A stretch of DNA of 64,000 nucleotides from NCBI RefSeq assembly GCF_014298075.1, contig NZ_CP060418.1, forward strand, positions 3,596,001-3,660,000. The letters run 5' to 3'. Under the pieces are notes generated by a model that saw nothing but the letters and a program-made list of their open reading frames with translations, was not told the DNA's origin and did not search any database. The position numbers were made by a program, and so were the translations under genes. Source of the DNA: Enterobacter sp. JUb54 (GTDB taxonomy: Bacteria > Pseudomonadota > Gammaproteobacteria > Enterobacterales > Enterobacteriaceae). Below are positions 56,871 to 64,000 of the stretch, piece by piece. Position 1 is the first letter of the stretch; each line of letters starts with the position of its first letter.

Positions 56871-58457
56871 ATGAACATCCTCTCGTTTTCCCGATACGCT
56901 AGCGTCTGCTTTACCTGCCTTGCGACCCTGCTGTTCACCGCCGTGGTTTATGCGGCGCCTGCGGAAAAGAAACCGCCTTCCGATGAGGAACGAGAGACGC
57001 TGGAAGTCCATACGGAAGAGATGCTGAAGCCCTGGAAAGGCGATTTACCCGGCATGCTCGACCGGCGGGTGATCCGGGTATTAACCACCTACAGCAAAAC
57101 CTTTTTCTTTATCGACAAAGGCACCCAGCGCGGGGCAACGCACGATATTTTTATCGAGTACGAGCGCAGCCTTAATCAACAATTGATGAAAGAGCAGAAG
57201 CTCAAGCATCGCCATCTGAAAGTGCGCATTGTCTTTGTTCCCGTGGCCCGTGACCGGCTTTTCAGCGAGCTCGAAGCCGGCAAGGGCGATATTATCGCCA
57301 CCAATCTCACCATGACCGATGAGCGCAAACAGCTGGCGGACTTCACCGCGCCGGTTTACGCCAACGTCCAGGAGCTGCTGCTGAGCGCCCCGGGAACCCC
57401 GGCGGTGAGTAGCCTCGATCAGCTTTCCGGTAAGAAGGTCTATGTGCGCCAGTCCTCCAGCTATTACCAGAGTCTGGTGGCCCTCAACGCGCGCTTTGCC
57501 AAAGCTTCGCAGCCTTCGGTGATTATCGAAACCGTTCCGGAATCGCTCGAGGATGAGGATCTGATTGAAATGCTCAACGCCGGCCTGATTCCGCTGACCG
57601 TCGTTGACCGCCATATCGCGTTGTTCTGGCAGCAGGTTTTCCCCAACATTCAGGTCCACAAGGATATTGTGCTGCGCGACAATGCCAATATCGGTTGGGC
57701 GGTACGTAAGAACAGCCCGCAGCTTCTCGCCTCGCTGAATAGCTTTATCAAAGCGAACGGTCAGGGCAGCAGGCTGGGCAATACCATTTTGCTGCGCTAC
57801 CTGAAAGACGCGAAATATGTCAAAAACGCCGCCGCCCAGAAGGAGCGACGTAAATTTTTAGCCATGGTGGAGATCTTCCGTAAATATGGCGATGAGTATG
57901 ACGTTGACTGGCTGTTGATGGCGGCACAGGGCTATCAGGAGTCACGCCTGAATCAGTCGGTGCGCAGCCACGTCGGCGCCATCGGAGTGATGCAGGTGAT
58001 GCCGCGGACCGGCAAAGAGCTCAAGGTCGGGGATATCAATAAGCTGGATCCCAATATCCATGCCGGGGTGAAATATATGCGCTGGATGATCGATCGTTAT
58101 TATGGCGACGAGCCGATGACAAAACTCGATAAGGCGCTCTTTTCGTTCGCCTCTTATAACGCCGGCCCGGCGCGGATCGCCCGCTTACGAACCGAGACCC
58201 AAAAACGCGGTTTTGACCCTAATATCTGGTTTGGCAACGTCGAGTATCTGGCCGCGGAAAAGATCGGTTCCGAGACCGTGACCTACGTCAGCAATATCTA
58301 TAAGTACTACATTGCCTACCGGCTGATCATCGATGAGATGGCACGTAAGCAGCAGGCCACCGCGAAAGCCAGCCCTGTGGACGCAGACGCGAAGGCCAAG
58401 GCCACGCCTGCCACGCCTGCCACGCCTGCCACGCCTGCCACGCCTGCCACGCAGTAA
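56871..58457 (+). CDS. MltF-like lytic transglycosylase with solute-binding domain
   Basis: The 528-residue protein has a signal peptide (about 1-28, ending VYAAP), a periplasmic SBP-type (family 3) domain (about 65-300; RVIRVLTTYSKTFFFIDKG, IIATNLTMTDERKQLADFT) and a C-terminal SLT lysozyme-like domain (about 330-490) with the catalytic Glu in QESRLNQSVRSHVGAIGVMQVMP and ASYNAGPARI. That is the MltF arrangement, but the gene is not at the mltF locus, so it is probably a paralogue. The end is a low-complexity tail of Ala-Thr-Pro repeats. It has no N-terminal lipobox. Confidence 0.9.
   Translation: MNILSFSRYASVCFTCLATLLFTAVVYAAPAEKKPPSDEERETLEVHTEEMLKPWKGDLPGMLDRRVIRVLTTYSKTFFFIDKGTQRGATHDIFIEYERSLNQQLMKEQKLKHRHLKVRIVFVPVARDRLFSELEAGKGDIIATNLTMTDERKQLADFTAPVYANVQELLLSAPGTPAVSSLDQLSGKKVYVRQSSSYYQSLVALNARFAKASQPSVIIETVPESLEDEDLIEMLNAGLIPLTVVDRHIALFWQQVFPNIQVHKDIVLRDNANIGWAVRKNSPQLLASLNSFIKANGQGSRLGNTILLRYLKDAKYVKNAAAQKERRKFLAMVEIFRKYGDEYDVDWLLMAAQGYQESRLNQSVRSHVGAIGVMQVMPRTGKELKVGDINKLDPNIHAGVKYMRWMIDRYYGDEPMTKLDKALFSFASYNAGPARIARLRTETQKRGFDPNIWFGNVEYLAAEKIGSETVTYVSNIYKYYIAYRLIIDEMARKQQATAKASPVDADAKAKATPATPATPATPATPATQ
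58401..58454 (+). repeat. 9-bp coding microsatellite at the end of the MltF-like gene
   Basis: Five perfect copies of GCCACGCCT and a sixth degenerate copy encode Ala-Thr-Pro repeats up to the stop codon. Copy-number change would alter tail length in steps of three residues without a frameshift. Confidence 0.95.
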
Positions 58458-58487
58458 GTCGGGACAGATGAGCGATCGACAGGCATA

Positions 58488-58514
58488 AAAAAGCCCCGAA
58501 AAACGGGGCTTTTT
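58488..58514. terminator. Bidirectional terminator between the MltF-like gene and ssb
   Basis: AAAAAGCCCCG / CGGGGCTTTTT with an AAAAA loop, a classic rho-independent terminator in both directions, between convergent genes. Confidence 0.95.
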
Positions 58515-58547
58515 ATCATTTGCTAACAACCGCGACTAAGGCTGGCC

Positions 58548-59075
58548 TCAGAACGGGATGTCGTCATCGAAATCCATCGGCGGTTCGTTAGACGGTGCGG
58601 CCGGAGCCTGCTGCTGCGGACGAGACTGCGCGCCGCCGCTGAACTGGTTGCTGCCACCCTGCGGCTGCTGAGGCTGACCCCAACCGCCCTGCTGCTGGCC
58701 ACCCGCTGCCGGAGCGCCACCGCCCTGACGGCCGCCCAGCATCTGCATGGTGCCACCGACGTTGACCACAACCTCTGTGGTGTACTTCTCTGCACCGGAC
58801 TGATCGGTCCATTTACGGGTACGCAGCTGACCTTCAATGTAAACCTGCGAGCCTTTACGCAGGTATTCACCAGCGACTTCAGCCAGTTTGCCGAACAGCA
58901 CCACACGGTGCCATTCAGTCTGCTCTTTCATTTCACCGGTCTGCTTATCGCGCCAGGATTCGGAAGTCGCCAGCGTGACGTTGGCGACTGCGCCGCCACT
59001 TGGCATGTAGCGTACTTCCGGGTCCTGCCCCAGATTACCGACGAGAATCACCTTGTTTACGCCTCTGCTGGCCAT
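58548..59075 (-). CDS. ssb: Ssb, single-stranded DNA-binding protein
   Basis: The 175-residue SSB has an N-terminal OB fold ([38 protein letters not shown]), a Gly/Gln-rich linker (about 115-165) and the acidic tip DFDDDIPF that binds partner proteins. It is divergent from uvrA and shares the region with a LexA box, as in E. coli. Confidence 0.98.
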   Translation of the reverse strand: MASRGVNKVILVGNLGQDPEVRYMPSGGAVANVTLATSESWRDKQTGEMKEQTEWHRVVLFGKLAEVAGEYLRKGSQVYIEGQLRTRKWTDQSGAEKYTTEVVVNVGGTMQMLGGRQGGGAPAAGGQQQGGWGQPQQPQGGSNQFSGGAQSRPQQQAPAAPSNEPPMDFDDDIPF

Positions 59076-59225
59076 GATCGAATCTCCTGAATGGGTTGTT
59101 TCTTAATAAGTGTAAACCGGTAATTCTAACACTACAAAGGGGCATTTTGATAGCTGCGCGGCGGAATCCACTAAACATCTCATCGACCTGCAATTTTTCA
59201 TTGCGTAGACCAACTACCGTTCCAA

Positions 59226-59245
59226 TACTGTATATTAAAACAGGT
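59226..59245. promoter_or_regulatory. LexA box between ssb and uvrA
   Basis: TACTGTATATTAAAACAGGT has the CTG-N10-CAG core of a LexA operator and matches the position of the E. coli uvrA SOS box. It should put uvrA, and possibly one ssb promoter, under SOS control. Confidence 0.88.
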
Positions 59246-59330
59246 CTGATTGTGCCATAATTAGCCGTTTCCGCCGTTTGTTCTTTATGCAAACCAGGCA
59301 GTCCGTGTATCTACCTACCGGGAAAGGTGA

Positions 59331-62156
59331 ATGGATAAGATCGAAGTTCGGGGCGCCCGCACCCATAATCTCAAAAACATCAACCTCGTCATCCCACGCG
59401 ACAAGCTGATTGTCGTTACCGGGCTGTCAGGATCAGGCAAATCATCACTGGCTTTCGACACGCTGTATGCCGAAGGACAGCGCCGTTACGTTGAATCGCT
59501 TTCTGCCTATGCGCGCCAGTTTCTGTCGCTGATGGAGAAACCGGACGTCGATCATATTGAAGGGCTGTCGCCTGCGATTTCCATCGAACAGAAATCAACG
59601 TCCCATAACCCGCGCTCCACGGTCGGCACCATCACCGAAATTCACGACTATCTGCGTCTGCTTTACGCGCGCGTCGGTGAGCCGCGCTGCCCGGATCACG
59701 ATGTCCCTCTGGCGGCGCAAACCGTCAGCCAGATGGTCGATAACGTGCTCTCTCAGCCGGAAGGCCAACGCCTGATGCTGCTGGCGCCGATTATTAAAGA
59801 GCGTAAAGGTGAGCACACCAAAACGCTGGAAAACCTCGCCAGTCAGGGCTATATCCGAGCGAGGATCGACGGCGAAGTCTGCGATCTCTCGGATCCGCCT
59901 AAGCTGGAGCTGCAAAAGAAACACACCATCGAAGTGGTTATCGACCGCTTTAAAGTGCGTGACGACCTTTCGCAACGTCTGGCCGAATCTTTCGAAACCG
60001 CCCTCGATCTCTCCGGCGGCACCGCGATTGTCGCCAATATGGACGACGCCAAAGCGGAAGAGCTGCTGTTTTCCGCCAACTTCGCCTGTCCGATTTGCGG
60101 CTACAGCATGCGTGAACTGGAACCGCGCCTGTTTTCATTCAACAACCCGGCGGGGGCCTGCCCGACCTGCGACGGCCTGGGCGTCCAGCAGTACTTCGAT
60201 CCTGAGCGCGTAATTCAGAACGTCGAACTGTCGCTGGCCGGCGGCGCGATCCGCGGCTGGGATCGGCGTAACTTTTACTACTTCCAGATGCTGAAATCGC
60301 TGGCAGAACACTATAAATTCGATATCGAAGCCCCCTGGGGAACCCTCGGTGCCGACGTGCAAAAAGTCATTTTGTATGGCTCAGGCAAAGAGAATATCGA
60401 GTTTAAATACATGAACGACCGGGGCGACACCTCGGTACGCCGCCATCCGTTCGAAGGCGTGCTGCATAATATGGAGCGCCGCTACAAAGAGACGGAATCC
60501 AGCGCGGTGCGTGAAGAGCTGGCGAAGTTTATCAGCAATCGTCCGTGCACCAGCTGTAACGGTACCCGTCTGCGTCGCGAAGCCCGTCATGTGTTCGTCG
60601 AAAACACGCCGCTGCCGACCATTTCCGATATGAGCATTGGTCATGCGATGGATTTCTTCACTAACCTGAAGCTCTCCGGCCAGCGGGCGCAAATCGCCGA
60701 AAAAGTGCTGAAAGAGATCGGCGACCGCCTGAAGTTCCTCGTCAACGTCGGCCTGAACTACCTGACGCTCTCCCGTTCGGCTGAAACGCTCTCCGGCGGT
60801 GAAGCCCAGCGTATTCGCCTGGCCAGCCAGATTGGCGCCGGTCTGGTGGGGGTGATGTACGTACTGGATGAGCCCTCCATCGGCCTGCATCAGCGTGATA
60901 ACGAGCGCCTGCTCGGGACGCTGGTTCATCTGCGTAATCTCGGGAATACGGTGATTGTCGTCGAGCATGACGAAGACGCCATCCGCGCCGCGGACCACGT
61001 GATCGATATCGGCCCTGGCGCCGGGGTTCACGGCGGTCAGGTGGTGGCGGAAGGGACGCTGGAGGCGATCATGGCGGTCCCGGAATCCCTGACCGGCCAG
61101 TACATGAGCGGCAAACGCAAAATTGAAGTGCCGAAGCAGCGCGTGCCGGCCGACCCGGAAAAAGTGCTGAAACTCACCGGCGCCCGCGGCAACAACCTGA
61201 AAGACGTGACCCTGACGCTGCCGGTAGGGCTGTTTACCTGTATTACCGGGGTCTCCGGCTCGGGTAAATCGACGCTGATCAACGACACCCTGTTCCCGAT
61301 TGCCCAGCGCCAGCTTAACGGCGCGACCATCGTTGAACCTGCGCCCTATCGCGATGTGCAGGGCCTGGAACACTTCGATAAAGTTATCGATATCGACCAA
61401 AGCCCGATTGGCCGGACGCCGCGTTCGAACCCGGCCACCTACACCGGGGTCTTCACGCCGGTTCGTGAGCTGTTTGCCGGCGTGCCGGAATCACGTTCAC
61501 GTGGCTACACGCCTGGGCGCTTCAGCTTTAACGTTCGCGGCGGGCGCTGCGAAGCCTGCCAGGGCGATGGCGTGATTAAAGTCGAAATGCACTTCCTGCC
61601 GGACATTTACGTGCCGTGCGACCAGTGCAAAGGCAAACGCTATAACCGTGAAACGCTGGAGATTAAATACAAAGGCAAGACCATCCATGAAGTGCTGGAT
61701 ATGACCATTGAAGAAGCACGCGAGTTCTTCGATGCCGTACCGGCGCTGGCGCGTAAGCTGCAAACGCTGATGGACGTCGGCCTGACCTATATCCGCCTAG
61801 GCCAGTCGGCCACCACGCTCTCCGGTGGCGAAGCCCAGCGTGTGAAGCTGGCGCGCGAGCTGTCCAAACGCGGTACGGGTCAGACGCTGTATATTCTCGA
61901 TGAGCCCACCACCGGCCTGCACTTTGCGGATATCCAACAGCTGCTGGACGTACTGCATCAGCTGCGCGATCAGGGCAACACCATCGTGGTGATTGAGCAC
62001 AACCTGGATGTCATCAAAACCGCTGACTGGATCGTTGACCTCGGTCCCGAAGGTGGTAGCGGCGGCGGTGAAATCCTCGTCTCCGGCACGCCAGAGACCG
62101 TGGCCGGGTGCGAGACATCACACACGGCGCGCTTCCTTAAACCTTTACTGGGTTAA
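59331..62156 (+). CDS. uvrA: UvrA, excinuclease ABC subunit A
   Basis: The 941-residue damage-sensing ATPase of nucleotide excision repair has two ABC modules: Walker [14 protein letters not shown] near residue 31 and [13 protein letters not shown] near residue 640, signatures [13 protein letters not shown] and [13 protein letters not shown], and zinc fingers [19 protein letters not shown]-type and CEACQGDG with CDQCKGKRY. Length is as in E. coli (940). Its stop is directly adjacent to the convergent yjbR stop. Confidence 0.98.
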   Translation: MDKIEVRGARTHNLKNINLVIPRDKLIVVTGLSGSGKSSLAFDTLYAEGQRRYVESLSAYARQFLSLMEKPDVDHIEGLSPAISIEQKSTSHNPRSTVGTITEIHDYLRLLYARVGEPRCPDHDVPLAAQTVSQMVDNVLSQPEGQRLMLLAPIIKERKGEHTKTLENLASQGYIRARIDGEVCDLSDPPKLELQKKHTIEVVIDRFKVRDDLSQRLAESFETALDLSGGTAIVANMDDAKAEELLFSANFACPICGYSMRELEPRLFSFNNPAGACPTCDGLGVQQYFDPERVIQNVELSLAGGAIRGWDRRNFYYFQMLKSLAEHYKFDIEAPWGTLGADVQKVILYGSGKENIEFKYMNDRGDTSVRRHPFEGVLHNMERRYKETESSAVREELAKFISNRPCTSCNGTRLRREARHVFVENTPLPTISDMSIGHAMDFFTNLKLSGQRAQIAEKVLKEIGDRLKFLVNVGLNYLTLSRSAETLSGGEAQRIRLASQIGAGLVGVMYVLDEPSIGLHQRDNERLLGTLVHLRNLGNTVIVVEHDEDAIRAADHVIDIGPGAGVHGGQVVAEGTLEAIMAVPESLTGQYMSGKRKIEVPKQRVPADPEKVLKLTGARGNNLKDVTLTLPVGLFTCITGVSGSGKSTLINDTLFPIAQRQLNGATIVEPAPYRDVQGLEHFDKVIDIDQSPIGRTPRSNPATYTGVFTPVRELFAGVPESRSRGYTPGRFSFNVRGGRCEACQGDGVIKVEMHFLPDIYVPCDQCKGKRYNRETLEIKYKGKTIHEVLDMTIEEAREFFDAVPALARKLQTLMDVGLTYIRLGQSATTLSGGEAQRVKLARELSKRGTGQTLYILDEPTTGLHFADIQQLLDVLHQLRDQGNTIVVIEHNLDVIKTADWIVDLGPEGGSGGGEILVSGTPETVAGCETSHTARFLKPLLG

Positions 62157-62513
62157 TCAGCGTGAAAGCTGCTGTCGGGTCGGTTCCGACAGCAGCCGGA
62201 CTGCCTGCTGATATGAGGCATCGACCAGATAGTAGATTTGTGAGTCCGGCAGCGCGCCGTCGAGAAATACCGTACTCCAGTGGGCTTTATTCAGATGTCT
62301 GCTGGGGCGGATATCAACGTGCTGCTCCCGCAACAGTTCGGCAAGTTCAGGGCTGGCTTTCAGCGAGACCGCCGGTCGCTTATCTTCCACCTCTTTCACC
62401 AGCGCAAACAGCACGTCCGACACCTTAATCTGCGTGGCCTTCCAGTCGCTGTGCACGCTTTGCTCCGCGCCCGGTTTCGCCATGCAGTACAGCAATAAAT
62501 CCGAAATTGTCAT
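62157..62513 (-). CDS. yjbR: YjbR, MmcQ/YjbR-family protein
   Basis: The 118-residue protein has the CyaY-like double-wing DNA-binding-type fold of the MmcQ/YjbR family (LLLYCMAKPGAEQSVHSDWKATQIKVSDVLFALV, then LNKAHWSTVFLDG). Function is unknown. It ends with no gap against uvrA. In E. coli yjbQ follows upstream, between yjbR and aphA, but it is absent here. Confidence 0.93.
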   Translation of the reverse strand: MTISDLLLYCMAKPGAEQSVHSDWKATQIKVSDVLFALVKEVEDKRPAVSLKASPELAELLREQHVDIRPSRHLNKAHWSTVFLDGALPDSQIYYLVDASYQQAVRLLSEPTRQQLSR

Positions 62514-62815
62514 CTGTGATTCCCCCGTTGGCGTCGCGACATTCTGCCGCTAAGCGCCGTGAATACGATGTTCCCCTGGTCTGGCAATGGCGTGCTGGCG
62601 CAGCAGAGGCAGTGTGTCAGGTGACGCGTGGAGATGTTGAGCCTGACGTCAGCATTGACGGATGCGACCCCAATGATTCCTGTCGCGAATGAGTCCTTCT
62701 AAGTGTGCAGCAATAAGCGAAAAGGTAAAACCTCCCCACCCGCTTTTTTGTACAAAAAAACGGCAGCTTATGCGCTGCCGTATTCTGTGCTATCTGCTGT
62801 TACCGAATCCGACCG
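62514..62815. other. Intergenic region between yjbR and aphA
   Basis: 302 bp with the aphA terminator at its right end and the yjbR promoter at its left. No yjbQ and no other gene is seen; short open frames here have no recognisable content. Confidence 0.55.
62746..62780 (-). terminator. Rho-independent terminator of aphA
   Basis: On the minus strand, CGGCAGC-GCATAA-GCTGCCG is followed by seven T residues, then GTACAAAAAA. It begins about 35 bp after the aphA stop. Confidence 0.9.
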
Positions 62816-63529
62816 TCAGTACTCGGAATTGACCACCACTTCTTCGCCCAGCGCCCCGGCCATCGGCAACGGTTTATACGAAGAGTTTGACGCGCGCAGT
62901 ACGCGAATGCCGCGGGCACCCGCCTCACGCGCGGCGGAGATATCATTATCGGAATCGCCGTAGAAGACCTTGATGTTCTTCTCTTTCAGCCATTGCGTTT
63001 TGGTATTCTGGCCCGGCTTGTCGCCGGCAAAGATCACCGGGTTCATGTTGGCCGCCGGGATCAGGAAATCATCCTGCAGCGTTTTTGAGACGGTTTCGGT
63101 TTTGGTCTGGCTGCGTCCGGTGACGAAGTAAATGCGATCGCCACGTTTCACATGCATGGCAATGAGATGGCGCGCCACTTCTTTCGGCATACTGAACTCA
63201 TCCCAGCCATTGTTCATTTTTTCCCAGAATTCAGGGTTTTTCAGGTAATCATCGCTACCGGGGGAAAAGGTTTTCTGCCCGCGCCAGAAGCCCGGACTGG
63301 AAAAGAGGACGGTATCGTCAATATCAAACCCGACGGCAAACGGCTCACGGCCTAACAGGCTGTTTTCAATTTGCGCCACGGAGACCCAGTGGATGGGGGC
63401 TTGTTCAGCGAGTTTAGCGACGTTAGTGCCGGTTGACAGCGGCTGGGGCGTTGAGGCTTGAGCCATAACGCTGCCGTTTAGCGTGAACAGTAAGCAAATG
63501 GCCGACAAGGCCAGCGTCATCTTGCGCAT
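62816..63529 (-). CDS. aphA: AphA, class B acid phosphatase
   Basis: The 237-residue periplasmic HAD-superfamily non-specific phosphatase/phosphotransferase has a signal peptide (about 1-25), the catalytic DDDD-type motif [22 protein letters not shown] and [15 protein letters not shown]. It releases phosphate from nucleotides and organic phosphomonoesters. Start at [11 protein letters not shown] gives the E. coli length; an in-frame upstream start is rejected. Confidence 0.97.
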   Translation of the reverse strand: MRKMTLALSAICLLFTLNGSVMAQASTPQPLSTGTNVAKLAEQAPIHWVSVAQIENSLLGREPFAVGFDIDDTVLFSSPGFWRGQKTFSPGSDDYLKNPEFWEKMNNGWDEFSMPKEVARHLIAMHVKRGDRIYFVTGRSQTKTETVSKTLQDDFLIPAANMNPVIFAGDKPGQNTKTQWLKEKNIKVFYGDSDNDISAAREAGARGIRVLRASNSSYKPLPMAGALGEEVVVNSEY

Positions 63530-63760
63530 ATTTATTATCCCTTCAGGCGTCATCCTTCAAGCGACTGCCACGCAGTTCACCGGGCTCGCATTACGGCATG
63601 ACTTGAATGATTGTGTGTGTCAAAACAACCTAATCGTTATAGTTTTCAATCATGTGGCTGCTTAGCAATATGCTATGACCTTAACCCCGACATCTATTGA
63701 TGCAAAGGATTATCTGCTTATATGTCATAGAAAAAGAGAATGATCACACTTCATGAAGGG

Positions 63761-63794
63761 CATTGCCCCTTCCATCAGGCCGGAAAGGGCAATG
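63761..63794 (-). terminator. Hairpin downstream of tyrB
   Basis: CATTGCCCCTTCC and GGAAAGGGCAATG pair with one mismatch over a short loop, 13 bp after the tyrB stop. A long T run is lacking, so termination strength is uncertain. Confidence 0.6.
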
Positions 63795-63807
63795 AACTGG
63801 CGGGGCG

Positions 63808-64000
63808 TTAAATCACGGCGGAGAACGCTTTCGCCACGCGCTGCACGTTGCGTGAATTGAGACCCGCGACGCACATGCGGCCGCTGGAAATCAGATACAC
63901 GCCAAACTCTTCGCGCAGACGGTCAACCTGTGCTGCGCTCAGGCCGGTATAGCTGAACATGCCGCGCTGCTTCAGCAGGTAGTCGAAACTCACATCCGGC
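63808..64000 (-). CDS. tyrB: TyrB, aromatic-amino-acid aminotransferase (3' end only)
   Basis: Only the last 64 codons are inside the window; the gene continues beyond the right edge. The C terminus ([44 protein letters not shown]) is that of the aspartate/aromatic aminotransferase family, closest to TyrB. TyrB makes tyrosine, phenylalanine and leucine by transamination. The aphA neighbour supports this choice over AspC. Confidence 0.93.
   Translation of the reverse strand, partial: PDVSFDYLLKQRGMFSYTGLSAAQVDRLREEFGVYLISSGRMCVAGLNSRNVQRVAKAFSAVI

Noticed and set aside
63548-63561. ERIC-like end (CGTCATCCTTCAAG) upstream of aphA
   Set aside because: Only 14 bases match the ERIC terminus; no core or opposite end is nearby, so it may be chance or a very old remnant.

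Overview
The gene content and order point to a Klebsiella/Raoultella-type member of the Enterobacteriaceae. Much of the window follows the E. coli 92-93 min map (phn, als, fdhF, gltP, acs-yjcH-actP, yjcE, ghxP, soxRS, pdeC, yjcB, ssb/uvrA, yjbR, aphA, tyrB). It differs by a second BamA (BamK type, known as a Klebsiella core gene), an ecp pilus operon at this locus, GC-rich REP repeats, and the absence of several E. coli blocks (phnCDE, phnO, mdtNOP, nrf, yjbQ). Species cannot be fixed from the sequence alone.

Layout. 0.4-9.2 kb: phosphonate catabolism (yjdM, yjdN, phnFGHIJKLMNP) read rightward; PhnF is the regulator, PhnGHIJ with PhnK/L/M form the C-P lyase pathway, and PhnN/PhnP finish ribosyl phosphate metabolism. 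A 21-codon scar of phnO lies between phnN and phnP. 9.2-16.5 kb: yjdP and rpiB (leftward), then the D-allose operon alsRBACEK (rightward): regulator, ABC transporter, epimerase and kinase. 16.7-19.4 kb: fdhF with its selenocysteine TGA, preceded by a sigma-54 promoter and followed by a tandem duplication of its own 3' end together with REP elements. 19.4-26.0 kb: yjcO, gltP, then the acetate scavenging operon acs-yjcH-actP.

26.2-30.5 kb: an accessory sugar cluster with an unrecognised 525-residue protein, a Gfo/Idh/MocA oxidoreductase and an orphan periplasmic sugar-binding protein. 30.5-33.2 kb: a CidA/CidB (LrgA/LrgB) pair with a divergent LysR regulator, then an exact 69-bp tandem repeat. 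33.2-41.1 kb: yjcE, an ERIC element, the purine transporter ghxP, a glutathione S-transferase, the sRNA SraL, soxR/soxS, the EAL protein pdeC, and yjcB behind a consensus CRP site.

41.1-58.5 kb is the most accessory-looking part, an envelope-themed block between yjcB and ssb: ecpABCDE pilus operon with a LuxR-type regulator, a membrane-bound winged-helix regulator plus FidL-like partner (resembling MarT/FidL of Salmonella SPI-3), a small Cys-rich ORF, the BamA paralogue bamK, a small AraC regulator, a FepA-like TonB receptor behind Fur-like boxes, and an MltF-like lytic transglycosylase. Several of these look like second copies of housekeeping envelope genes. 58.5-64 kb returns to the conserved backbone: ssb and uvrA flanking a LexA box, yjbR, aphA and the 3' end of tyrB, which is cut by the window edge.
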